From NCBI GenBank assembly GCA_039654915.1, contig CM077594.1, forward strand, positions 94,254,893-94,318,892: DNA of 64,000 bases, read 5' to 3'. Every line of letters starts with the position of its first letter. Position 1 is the stretch's first letter. Under the pieces are notes generated by a model that saw only the letters and a list, made by a program, of their open reading frames with translations, did no database searches and was not told where the DNA came from. The translations under genes were made by a program, and so were the position numbers. This DNA comes from Aquilaria yunnanensis (lineage: Eukaryota; Streptophyta; Magnoliopsida; Malvales; Thymelaeaceae). Shown here piece after piece: positions 23,699 to 35,111 of the stretch.

Positions 23699-25465
23699 TG
23701 TTGACACCCAATTTTGTCCGGGGACTGACCTTTTTAAGCTTTTAGGTTAAGAAAATTAGTTTATGGGGCATTTTCATTTTTAAGGACAATTTAGTCGATT
23801 GTTATGATATTTAGGTCATTGTTGGTATTTTAAAGTTAGTTGATCTTGTCACATTTAGGTTACATTGTTTAGTTTTGATACTAATTTAGAGTCCTAAAGG
23901 TTTTTTTGGGTCAATTTAGGCAGAAGGAAAAAGTTGGGTGGAAAGTGAAGGTTTTTAAAAGTTTTTAGGTAAAATTGAAAAGTTTGTGGCAAATCTGTCA
24001 ATTTTAGAGAGTTTCGGCTAAATCTGGCGATTTTATGAAATTTTAGGAAAAATCTGATTATTTTTGCAAAGTTTTGGGCTAATCTGACAAGTCCTAGAAG
24101 TTTTGGGTCAAATTGAAATCATACAGAACTTAGGGCAGAATAGGCAGCTAAAGAGTTTTTTTGGACTTAAACTGGTATTTTACCAGATTATATCCTAATC
24201 TCCTCAAATTGAATTTGGATCTAAGTTTTAACTCTGCAAAACCTAGCTAATCTCACCTAGCCTCTCTAGTAAAAATAAGTCACATTTGGAAGAGAAAAGC
24301 GGAAGAAAAATTCGAAACCTTAACCTCTAATGAAAAAAGTTTAAACTGCAGCCTTCAAGCCCTGTCTCTCCTCCCTCATTCCCAGAAACCCTAAACCTTT
24401 TCCTCGAGCCGCCGTCACCCCTGTCTCCCTCTGTTGCCGACGCTACGCTTCCCCTTTTTCCAGCCGACGCTTCGCCTCCCTCGACGCGTCGCCTTCTCCC
24501 TCCAAGGTCGCCGCCTCCGTCGTGCCGTCCCCCCGCGAGCCACGGTTCACTCTGACGCCGCCAGAGAAGGGAGGATCATGGCCGATCACCGACGCGACTT
24601 CTCGCCTCTCCCCTTCGATCCTCCTTCCGTCGCGTCGCCCGCCAGCCGCCCCAGCTCTTTCTCTCGACGTCGAGCATCTATCTCCCCTAGCCGCCGTCAG
24701 CGTGGCCCGCCGTAGCTCCGTCTCCGACGCCCCTTCGCTGTCCGACATCCGAATTGTAAGAGGAAGAGACAGACCCGAATCTGACTCTTCAACACCTCCA
24801 GTTTCGGTATAACCTTAACTTAGCCCTCTGACTTTCTATTTTGTTCATATAAGTCACTAACATGTTTCTCTTTTTGCAGATAGGCCATTAACAGCAAGCT
24901 TTTCATTGTTTTTTTCTTTTTTTTTTTTAGAATACTTAATTTTAATTCTCATAATGTTACTAAAGGTTAGTAATGCACAAAAATTGTTGGTTAAGCAACT
25001 TCTAAATACTTAATAAATTTTTTGAAAATCCATTCTTGGTGATTTGACAAAATCCTGATATGGATTATTCGTTCGAATTCGATTGGTTTGATAAAATTCA
25101 CGGTTTGAACAAGGTGCGCCTTTCAAATTCTTGGTGGATTTGGTAAAGTCCCCAGATTTCAAGGACATCTAAAATTCCATGTCCGATTGGTCTGGTAAGA
25201 TTCACGGTTTGGAATTAAATCAATTAAAAATTAAACATAATTAAATAAATTTCATAAAAATTATTTTCAATCAAAGATTAAGTTAAGCAAAGATTTAGGA
25301 AAAGATAAAACTGAACCCTACGGTACCAATTTTTGGGCGCTTTAATAAAGTTATTTTAGCGTAACCGACTCACGATCTTAGAATCTCTCGCAGACCATAG
25401 CAGGTATCCAATCGACCTAAGTGAAACTGATTGGTGGAAACTCAAAAAAAAAACACGTTGCTACA
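23699..25465 (+). mobile_element. Solo LTR, gypsy-like
   Basis: The 1767-bp segment begins TGTTGACACCCAATTTTG and ends GTTGCTACA. It is flanked by the perfect 5-bp duplication GTAAT (23694-23698 and 25466-25470). The start is typical of plant Ty3-gypsy LTRs. A GC-rich, CG-rich block (about 24380-24800, CCTCGAGCCGCCGTCACC type words) looks like the transcribed R/U5 part. A stretch GTACCAATTTTTGGGCGC lies near the 3' end. No internal domain or second LTR is present. Confidence 0.88.
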
Positions 25466-25797
25466 GTAATATAGAACCAAAGATGATATATTTGAAGGAA
25501 AAAAATTTTAATGGCAATTTAAGAGTTTTAGGTAAGATTAATATAAAAAATAATTGTATATAATACGTAATTCTGTAATATAGAATTAAGGGCAGATAAG
25601 GTTGTAGCAAAAAATAAAATTTAATGATAACTTAAGAGTATCCTTTAATATTCTAGTGCTAATATAACTCCACTTAAATAGATAATGATAAAGTTAAATT
25701 TTATTAATGAAACAAAATATTTTATAATAGAATAATAAAAAAGTCATTCAATATTTAGACACATTCATACTTTTTATAATATATAGGAGTAGCATAT

Positions 25798-28365
25798 GAA
25801 TCTGAAGGCCTACTGCATTGGGTTGCTACTTGCTAATGCTACTGAACGATGGAGTGGATTAGAATTATAGGCTGTACTTTATTATTAGTAATTTTTTATT
25901 GTTAAATATTTGTCAGCATGTCTCAACATTTATGATGAACGAAAGCAAAGGGCATAGACACAATCACAAATATATATATATATATATATACAATACTTGA
26001 AGATTGTTGGACATGCTTTCTAAACTTGTAGCCGATAATTCACAAACTGTTTAATTAAATTTAATGTCCAGATGAGATGACAGAGTATTTAATGAGAACA
26101 ATTTTTATAATTACCATTAGAGTCTTAATAATTTATTTAATAATGGAGATGAAACAATTGAAGATAAAAGTTAAAAAGCTACCACTAAATAATATTTTCA
26201 AAACTTTAATGTAAATCACTGGTGCTCTCCCTAAACCTAATTATCTGCGACCTCACTCATTATTATCTATCGTTTTTAGCCAGATTAGGATTTTGGTTTG
26301 AATTTGGTTGGTTTCCTTTCATTTGTTTTATTATTTGACTAACTTTATCTAACGTTATCTAATAAATTTTATGATGGATGTTATCTCACTTAAATTTTGC
26401 TGTTCCAAAGCAATTTGAAATTCTTATAGGATATATCTTCAATTAAAGGAGAGCAGCGATGAATTTAAGTTTTTTCTTGGATTCACTAGAATCTCGGCCT
26501 ATTGGAGTATCACAACATTTGACAAGAGATATGGAGGCGATTTTATAAAATAACGTTAGTTTTTATTTTTTTAAGTTTTATTAGTTGTCTTTTTATTTTC
26601 ATAGATAATTTTATTTAGACTTTTGATATTTGGTTGGTTTCAGCATTGCTTAATTATTGTCATTCTGCCCTAGGCTTTATTTCAGTTATTTGTGAGTTTT
26701 AAACCCTAGATTTATTCTGGCTTATTTAGAAAGTTCGGTTTGATCTAATTTTCTTTATTTTATTCGGTGTCACAGGAACTAAAAGCCTTTTTTGTGATCA
26801 ATTTTATATTCTTGTTCTTCCTTAAATTTTTATGTCATCATTGGGTTGTAAAATGTTATTCAGCCCACTTTTAATTAGAATAAAGTATCTTTTGTAAAAA
26901 AAAATTAATAATAAATGTTAATCAGATACTAATACAACACGAGGGCTAAATCTTCTAATTCCCACGCAAAAAGTTCATATATGAAACCACTCCACCGCAA
27001 AATAAAAGAAATTAGGAAAGCAACTTGGGATATATTTGCAATTGCCTTCAATATATTGCTGTATGAAATCATTATTAAGATGAATTGTGTTTGGTTGAGA
27101 CTGAGAATATACATATATATATATATATATATTAGCATATGAATCTGACGGCCTACTCTCTTGGGTTTCTAATGCTACTAAACGATGGAATGGATTAGAA
27201 TTAGAGGCTGTACCTTATTATTAGTAATTTTTTATTATTAAATATTTGTCAACATGTCCCAGCATCTATGATGCACGAAAATAAAGGATGTAGACACACA
27301 CACACAAATATATATATATACAATACTTGAAGATTGTTGAACATGCTTTCTAAAGTTGTAGCCGATAATTCACAAACTGTTTAATTAAATTTAATGTCCA
27401 GGTGAGATGACAAAATATTTGATGAGAACAATTTTTATAATTACCATTAGAGTTTTGAATAATTTATTTAACAATGAAGAAGAAACAATTGAAGATGAAA
27501 GTTAAAAAACTACCATTACATAATTTTTTCAAAACTCTAATATTAATCACTGATACTCTCCCTAAACCTAATTCTCTACCACCTCATCACTATTATCTGT
27601 AGTTTTCGGCCAGATTTGGACTTCGATCTAGATCTGATTGGTTTCTTTTTATTCGTTTCATTATTTAACTGACTTTATCCGATGTTATATATTGAATTTT
27701 ATGGTGGATGCAATTTCACCTAAATCTTGATGTTCCAAAGTGATTTGAGACTCTTATAGGATATATCTTCAATTGAATGGGAGCAGTGAAGGATCTAAGT
27801 TTTCTTTGAATTTACTAGAATCTTGGCCCTGTTGGAGTATCACAACGTTTGATAACAGATATAGAGGCGATTGTATAAAATAATGTCAGTATTTATTTTT
27901 TAAGTTTTATTAGTTGTCTTTTTATTTTTATAGATAGTCTTATTTAGACTTTTGACGTCTGGCTGGTTTCAGTATTGCTTAATTATTGTCATTCTGCTTT
28001 GGGCTTTATTTTAGTTATTTGTAAGTTTTATACTCTAAATTTATTTTGGCTTACTTGGAAAGTTTGACTTGATCCAATTCTCCTATTTATTTAGTGTCAC
28101 AGGACCTAGTAGCTTTTTATGGTCAGTTTTATATTTCTGTTATCCCTTATAATTTTATACCATCATTGGGTTGTAAAATGCTATTCGTATCACTTTTAAT
28201 TGGAATAAAGCATCTTTTGTAAAAAAAAAAATCTTTTATAACACAAGGGCTAAATCTTCTAATTCCCAGGCAAAAAGTTCATATATGAAACCACTCTACC
28301 GCAAAATAAAAAAAGTTAGGAAAGAAACTTGGGATATATTTGCAACTGCTTTCAATATATAAGGA
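25798..28365 (+). repeat. Tandem duplication of a 1.3-kb unit
   Basis: Unit 1 (about 25798-27133) and unit 2 (about 27134-28365) align end to end: both start GCATATGAATCTGA and end around GGATATATTTGCAA. Each carries an AT microsatellite near its start. Each also has an interior whose 3' part ends AATAAAG..TCTTTTGT followed by 9-11 A's (26896 and 28219), which looks like the tail of a LINE or SINE. Many single-base differences show that the duplication is not very recent. Confidence 0.8.
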
Positions 28366-29186
28366 AAAATGCAAGATTGTGTAATGTTACATTAGTGTTT
28401 CCTTGAATGTGCCCTGACACAGATTCAGCTGTGTGTGGATGGGAAGCCTCTAAAGTCTAGACCTTTCCAACATGTAAAGAACAATTCCAAGTCGTCAATT
28501 TTGCCATGGGAAAGGCGTCGATTCAAGCTTTGCTTTACAGCTCCAGCCCAATTTTGTAGTACTGTATCAGATTCGACTGTTGCTTCAATGTTTTGATGCC
28601 TACTTTTTTTTATAACTTTTTTTTCTTTTTGCTTTTTTTTACTCTTTAATAAGTTTTATACATATAAATTTACCTTCAAACTGCTATACATGCTGTACTT
28701 TTTATTCCGTTCCCCTACTCAGGGAATGGGCCTGTGAGCCGATCAAGCACCTTTTTAACTGTGGGCTTGCTTTGGGCCAAATTGATGCCATCACAAATTT
28801 ACACCTCTCATTTATGGGTCCTGTAAGTTCAGGCCTATAAAAGGCTAAGATACACTTTCGCGAGTCATAACTCATGGTTTTCTATTCCCAAAGGTCGGTC
28901 ATATCCACCTATGGAAGTTATATATATATTTTTTCTTTTGGAATATGTTTTTTGTGACTTTAGAATCATTCTATTCTATGCTTTTATCGAGTTGATCGAT
29001 AAGTCTTGTGTTCTATTCCAATCAATTTCAATTCTCTTCATAATTGAGAGTCTGAGACTTGATTATTGCAAAGCGGGTTTATTAAACTCGAACAAAACTT
29101 TTATATTTTTTGTCTTGCGCGCTCGATAACTTATCGTCACAGGAAACAAGCTCTAACTACAATGTCCTATGACGACTGCCCTCTCA
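28366..29186. other. Spacer downstream of globulin gene 1
   Basis: No gene is supported. The sequence has no visible repeats except poly-T runs near 28605-28640. Confidence 0.4.
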
Positions 29187-29192
29187 GAAGGC

Positions 29193-29198
29193 TTTATT
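29193..29198 (-). terminator. Poly(A) signal of 11S globulin gene 1
   Basis: AATAAA on the minus strand about 40 bases after the stop codon. The equivalent GGGAATAAAGCCTT word occurs after gene 2 at 47812-47825. Confidence 0.7.
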
Positions 29199-29237
29199 CC
29201 CTGCTTATGATGAGCCAATGATGCTTACATGTTTAGC

Positions 29238-30889
29238 TCAAACTTCGATCGCGTAGCGTGAGAACCTGGAAGTGGGGCTAAAGAGCGAAACCTCCTGATC
29301 CCGGTTCTCCTTCAACCTCCGGGCCTCCTCCCTGGAGATTCTGAAGGAGTTGCTCAAAACGTCCACCGGAATGGCCCGGAGAACAGAGACTCTACCGGCC
29401 ACTTGGCTGATCCTTGCATTACCGTTGGTCTTGAAGGCCACCCACTCCAATCCTTGCTCGTTCGCTCGCTTCAACACCGCGAAGTGCTGGGGCACAGTGA
29501 TGAGCTGCCCCTCCTCAACGGGCCCGTTGAACACGGTCTCTCCGTCTTCCCTCACGATCTGCATGTGGCCGTTGCCCCGGGTGATGTACACGATGCTGTG
29601 GGCGTTCTTGTTCCAGTGCGGCGCGTAGATGGCGTTCTGTCCAAAATGCACGTTTTCAAATACTGAGGTCCAAATTCGATATTTATAACAAGTTCAGGGC
29701 ACGCATGTAGGGATAATCTCAAATAGCTACTAGTATGTCTCTACGTAGCCTAGTACCCTGTAGAGGACACCTCTCTCGGCGCTGAGTTGGAGGTACCGGA
29801 GCACGGGCAGGTTGAAGCTGTTGACGGTGGTAATGCGGCCCGCGTGGGGGTTGAATACGTCTGCTTGGGACGGCTGGTCGAGGCGGTGGCGGAGCCTCAT
29901 GGTGCAGAAAGTCTCCTCCAAGCCGTTGTCGTAGTCATATCGTCCCCGGCGTCTCTCTTGCTCCTCCTCTTGGTATTCGGGGAAGATGAGGTCCAGCTCT
30001 CTATCCACACTCACAATTGATCCCCTCATATCGTCTCTGTTCTGCAGTCTCCTTGCCAGGTGTGGGTCGATGTTGAAGGCCTCCGCCAGAAGCTGCACGT
30101 CGAAGCCGCTCAACAGATTCCCGGCATCGCTCCTGATCTGCCCTTCGCGGCGTCTCTCTTTCTCGCTCTCGCTTTCCCTCTCCCTCTCACTTGGGCCTCC
30201 AGTGACAGCCTCTCGTCGTGGGCTCCCAGCCAGGAAGAATCTCTGAAACGGGGAATCACATATATTTAACTGATTGTTGTCCTGCACTATTGAATTGTTA
30301 TAGACATGTACATTTTGAAAATAAAGGTTGGCTTGCTTACCCTGAAGTTCTGGTCGAGTTGGTTGGCGAAGTTTCCGACGTCGATCATGAGCATGAGGAC
30401 GAGCTCCGAGTCGCCGTCGTTGTAGACCCAGGAGGTGGTTCCGGCGGGGATGGCGATGACGTCACCTTCACGGATGCGGCCGATCTTCTGGTGCTGGTCA
30501 CGGGGGGCGCTGCTGCCTCTCTCTCTGCGGGATTGCGATTGGGACTGGGACTGGAAAGTCTCAGCGCAGCCCGGGAAGACGGGGCCGTGAACTCCCCGGC
30601 CCCGGACGACGTATATGAGGTGGGGGGCGTTGTCGTAGTGCGGAAGGAGGAGGCCGCGGGGCTGGAGGCGGTGGCGTAGGGGGGCGACGCCTGCGCACTT
30701 GAACTGGTCGTCACTGAGGTCCCAAACCTCGGTGACGCCGGCCTCTGACTGGATGCGGCGCTGGGGCGTTTGAGCGTTAAGGCGGTCGATCTGGCAATCG
30801 GTCTGGAAGCGCCCCTGGCGCTGGGCAAAGCAGGGGACGGAGAGGAAGAGGAGGCAGAGGGTGAGAGGGAGGAGAAGGGAGTGAGCCAT
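29238..30889 (-). CDS. 11S globulin seed storage protein (legumin type), gene 1
   Basis: Three exons: 30341-30889, 29757-30242 and 29238-29636, with introns of 98 and 120 bases, giving 477 residues. Two cupin domains form the hexameric storage globulin laid down in protein storage vacuoles of seeds. Residues 1-22 ([21 protein letters not shown]) are a signal peptide. Cys32-Cys65 should form the intrachain and Cys108 (PGCAETF) to Cys296 (EETFC) the interchain disulfide. The Asn289-Gly290 bond in NGLEET is the processing site that separates the acidic and basic chains. The acidic variable region is rich in Arg/Glu/Ser. Legumin genes often have three introns; only the second and third occur here, as in B-type legumins. 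The internal ATG MAHSLLL is chosen over the upstream in-frame MDSPSS because it begins the signal peptide and lies about 50 bases below the TATA box. The gene looks intact. Confidence 0.95.
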
Positions 30890-30939
30890 CTTAGTGCTTA
30901 ATTTGTGTGTGTGTGGATGAGTAGAGGAGGGCGAGTCCA

Positions 30940-30945
30940 TTTATA
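30940..30945 (-). promoter_or_regulatory. TATA box of globulin gene 1
   Basis: CCTATAAATGG on the minus strand, 51 bases above the chosen start codon. The matching CCTATAAATCC lies at the same position in gene 2. Confidence 0.75.
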
Positions 30946-30959
30946 GGCGTTGGGGCGTG

Positions 30960-31001
30960 GGACGTGGCGAGGAGGCTCTGTGCTTGTTTTGCATGCACTT
31001 G
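30960..31001 (-). promoter_or_regulatory. Legumin promoter block with RY element and ACGT core, gene 1
   Basis: On the minus strand the block reads TGCATGCA (30990-30997), then AACAAGCA, then GAGCCTCCTCGCCACGTCC. TGCATGCA is the RY repeat bound by B3 factors such as ABI3 and FUS3, and CCACGTCC has the ACGT core of bZIP/ABRE sites. Nearly the same block stands at the same distance from the TATA box in gene 2. Seed-specific expression is inferred from this and from the gene family. Confidence 0.75.
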
Positions 31002-31150
31002 TGTCGCGACTTGCTCCGCGCTTTGCTTGTTCTGTGCGCCCTTCTCCTTACCTACACTCCGCTACATGGCTTTTGGCATCGCCACCCCGAAGCATCATTG
31101 ACGGGTCCATTCAATTTATTGAAGCTAGAATTTGGTTTTTGATTGATTAG

Positions 31151-31908
31151 TGAGTCCTACACCATTTTCTAACAAAATGGGTAAATGACACTCTTAGGAT
31201 GTACTTTAGTCCATTTAACATTCTCAGGTTCTACGATTATAGAAATGCAAGTACACAACTGCCCTTCTCCACATGGATCCAAGGGAAGAATGTGAAACGA
31301 ATATCCAGAGAATATACCTTGCATTTTCTTTTCGGTAATCAACATTGGATACGTTGCAAACAGATGTAGGATGTACTTTAGGACTTAAGTTGCGTGCATG
31401 AAATTAAATACTGCGGTATATTACACGGGAGGTAAGCAGTATGCGGTATAAATATTTTTACATTTTATTATTTTTTAGCATGAAATACTTTGGTATACTT
31501 CAGTATACTACGGTATTTTACAGTATTTCGCATACTGTTAACTTTTTTATGTATATTTTGTTAAAAAATTTTAATATACTACAAATACCGTAAAGTATGT
31601 ACCATGATATTCTATTTTTTGCAGACATGTACGCGATATTTTTCTGTCATTTTATATCAAAATATAATACATAAATATATAAAATAGTAAAATATAATTA
31701 ATAAACATATTTAACATAATTAATTTTTTTTATTTTTGGTTATTTTTTATTTTACTTTTCCTTTCTTTTTCTTTGGGTATTAGAAAATGTATTATTATTA
31801 TTATTATTATTATTATTTCTTTTTTTCTCTTGTATCAATAAATTAGTTTTTTTTACTGAGTAATATTTATTTTGTTCTATATATAACATTTTTTTATAGT
31901 TTTTGTTT
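31151..31908. other. Upstream region of globulin gene 1
   Basis: AT-rich sequence with scattered GCGGTATA / AGTATACTTCAGTATACT words (31410-31640) and a (TTA)n run at 31791-31816. No gene is supported. Confidence 0.4.
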
Positions 31909-32600
31909 AAAAAATATCTTCTATCATATATAATTTATTTATATTTGACAAATTTTGATGAGAGAAAACATAAGAATCCATATAAAAATGTGCAAAAAAA
32001 ATTTATTTAATTTATTTTATCTTAAAATAATATTCTAATATTTATTTTTTTATAAAAAAGGTAACAGTATGCTGCGTGATATACTATGCGGTATGCCTTA
32101 AAAATATGGGATGCAGTATACCTAGTGGTAATTATATTTATAAAAAATATCTTCTATCATATATAACTTATTTATATTTGAAAAATTTTGATGAGAAAAA
32201 ATTACAATCCATATAAAAATGTGAAAAAAATATTTATTTAATTTATTTTTTCTTAAAATAATATTTTAATATTTATTTTTTTGTAAAAAAAATAACAGTA
32301 TGCGGCATGATATACCATACGGTATAATTTAAAAATATGGGATGTAGTATATCTAATGGTAACTATATTTATAAAAAATATCTTCTATCATATATAATTT
32401 ATTTATATTTGACAAATTTTGATGAGAAAAAATTAGAATCCATATAAAAATGTGCAAAAAAATTTTATTTTATTTATTTATCTTAAAATAATATTCTAAT
32501 GTTTACTTTTTTACAAAAAAAAAGTAATAATATGCAGCGTGGTATACCATGTGATATACCTTAAAAATATGAGATACGGTATACTTAGTGGTAAATATAT
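31909..32600 (+). repeat. Tandem repeat, about 232-bp unit, three copies
   Basis: The word AAAATATCTTCTATCATATA starts at 31911, 32144 and 32375, and each unit ends with GGTATACCATGTG- or GCGGTATGCC-like and CCTAGTGGTAA-like stretches. The units differ at many positions. No coding frame. Confidence 0.85.
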
Positions 32601-33544
32601 TTAACACTTTGGTTGCGTGTAAACTCACCAGACCCTTGAAACTTGAAGCCATTCAACAACGCTAACTAGCTACCTGAAAGAGAAGAAAGGAACTAGTTAG
32701 TCTTCAGATCCAAAAGTACCCAAGCTAGTGAATGCTTTAATTTCATTAATTCTAAGTAGATCATTTCTTTGGATAAATAACTGGTGTAGAAAATTAAATT
32801 GTGTTTGGAATGATTGGTGTCATGACTCAATTCTTGCTATCGCAAATTCTTCATGCTGAATAATGTTAGATCAGGGCTTGAAATAGCGAGGGACCTGCTG
32901 GCTTTTCCCTTGTACGCAACATTTTCAAGTTAATAAATCTCCTTTTGTTGCCGTTCAATATCCTCTACCCTTTTTTACCTTCTCGCTTACATGTTCCACC
33001 CCCCACCTAGAATGTGAAAATTTTTTAGGTGAATCGAATTTCCAATACTTGATCGGTCATACAAAACTACTTTCCTATCATTTCTGTTACTATAGGGACA
33101 TACACACATTGAGAAGATAGTTGCATTTTTAATTGTTCAAATAAATATTCTAGTTGTCAGTGACATTTTAAGAACTAAACTAGAGCATTAGAGTCTAACT
33201 GTAACTTTTGAAAGAGCAGGGGGCAAATGCAATTATGACATAATTTTAGAAGAATAAGTATAATTAATCCTCATGAAATGGTGCCTTACAACCAAGGCGA
33301 TAAGTATAAGTTTTCCAAACCATAAGAGGTAAATATAATTATGACCCCACTTTAGGGTATATGTTATTAACCCTACTATATCATAATTGTGAATGGCTCG
33401 ATAGGCTCAATCCAAATCAAGATGTGAAATACTCCATGCTAGAAAATCAGTTTTATAAATTACTCTATTTGTCTCACCGATCTTGCTTCATTTTTTGTTT
33501 TAGACTGTCCCAAATCTTTACAACATTTTCATATTTAGTAATTT
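32601..33544. other. Spacer left of the nested CACTA element
   Basis: No gene is supported. The words GTGTAAACTCACCAGACCC and TTGAAACTTGAAGCCATTCA (32614-32660) are alike to 44400-44440 in the same orientation. Confidence 0.4.
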
Positions 33545-34209
33545 CACTACTAAAAAAATGTCATTTTTCAATGGCCTTTTCCAATGACATCGCGTTGGAA
33601 ATTCAGGTTTTTCCAATGTGAAACCATTGGAAGTTGATACGTTGGAAAATCACACGATAGAAAATAAATTTCCAACGGCCTAATGTATAGCTGTTGCTAT
33701 TACCCATAGTAAGCCATTAGAAAAAAATGTCGGTGAAAATTTCCAAAGGCCCAACCCCCCATGTGTATTTGCAATGGTTGAAAGATTTTCCAATAGTTGG
33801 ACCGTTAAAAATTTTCCAATGGCTAGAAATGTATTTACTGAAAAAATATTTACTAAAAAAATTATATTTTTTATTTACCAAAAACTATATTTTATATCAT
33901 CTATTTACAACCTTTATATATTACATTATTACAAAAAGTAAGAATCACAAAATATATATTTTGTATTTTAACAAAAATAAATTTACTAAAATTATATTTC
34001 CTATTTACTGAAAATCAAACCACTAAACAAAAAAAATTCAAAAAAATATAACATTCAAAAAATTAGATCAAATTTGTAGAACAACTTAGTTCCATGATTA
34101 GATCTAAACATCCACCACCTTCTCAACCATCCGATCAAATCTGAACGGAAGCTTGTTCTAAGATCAACCACTCGTTTACACAACTCGAAACCTAGATCTG
34201 AAGACTGAG

Positions 34210-34480
34210 GCAGATGAGGTGGAGGAAGACGAGTTGGAGGAACCCGAGGTTGACGGTGACAAGGAATGGCGAGCAATAGTGAGAAACGGTGAGGCACGGC
34301 AAGAAATGTGGAGAGGCACAACGAGCCACGGTGAGAAATGTGGAGAGGCACGGCGAGAATGGCAAGGCACAGTGAGAAACGGTGGGCCACGGTGAGAAAC
34401 ATGGAGAGGCACGGCAAGAATGATGAGCCATAATAAGAAACGTGGAGAGGCACGGCGAGAGCAACGACCTGAAAATAAAT
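34210..34480 (+). repeat. GC-rich minisatellite in CACTA element 1
   Basis: Degenerate units of roughly 30-35 bases containing GTGAGAAA(C/T)GTGGAGAGG and CACGGCGAGAATGG. Several open frames cross it in all frames because the units lack stops; none is a gene. Confidence 0.7.
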
Positions 34481-35111
34481 CAAACCTGTGCACAAAAAGG
34501 ACAAGGGCCAACGAGGTGACGCATATGAAGAGGACGACAGAGGACGAGGAACAGCTAGGCAATGGAGAAAGTACCGAGAGAGATGAGGGAGTTAAGAGAA
34601 ATAAGAGAGGGCCGAAAGAGATGAGAGGAGTTGAGAGAGATAAGGAGGGGTGACATATTAGGGTTTGAAAAGGGAGAAGGCTAGGTTATGATGTATGTAT
34701 ATGAGTTGTGTTGGATTTGTTCCATTCATGGCTCACATTTATTTGATTTTGATGACAACAAAACATAGTTGTTTTATGTGTTTCAAAGTTTTACCTAAAG
34801 ATTTATACATTAGTCTTTTATTGATAAAGTTTTGATCTTTGTAAGGAAAATTATTTCATAAGTATATTTCAAGTATTTATATTGATTCAAGTATTGCTTG
34901 TGAAGGAAGAAATCATTTTTCGAACTACAGTTTCAACTAGGTGAAACTGGAGTCAGTTTTCAAACCTGAGAGAATTTTATTTCTGGATGAAAAAAACATT
35001 CGAATGAAATTTTTTCAACCGGGTGAAACTGGAGTCAATTTTCGAACCTGAGAGAATTTTATTTCTGGACAAGAAAATCATTCGAGTGAAATTTGTTCAA
35101 CCGGGTGAAAC

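Larger units (their letters stand above)
19628..25790. repeat. AT-rich interspersed repeat, copy B (unclassified), with nested insertions
   Basis: Blocks match copy A (4168-5945) in the same order, for example AATTTAGAAATTATACTT-type, TAAGCAACTAATTCTA and AAAGTCATTCAATATTTA words. Two younger elements interrupt it: a TRIM at 20014-20513 and a solo LTR at 23699-25465. Removing them rejoins the alignment with copy A. Some blocks are repeated inside it (around 22830-22900 and 23370-23440). No coding potential or terminal repeats are seen. Confidence 0.6.

Noticed and set aside
24434..24812. Three overlapping Arg/Pro/Ser-rich open frames
   Set aside because: They lie in the GC-rich core of the gypsy-like solo LTR; stop-poor because of base composition.
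29350..30679. Plus-strand open frames across globulin gene 1 (and minus-strand ones across gene 2)
   Set aside because: They are antisense shadows of GC-rich exons; the same shadows appear in both genes.
31909..32600. CRISPR-like array
   Set aside because: Repeat units are 232 bp without short repeats and spacers, and the DNA is a plant nuclear genome.
34055..34653. Ser/Leu-rich minus-strand frames and an Arg/Glu-rich plus frame
   Set aside because: They translate the minisatellite of CACTA element 1 in several frames at once, with no domain.
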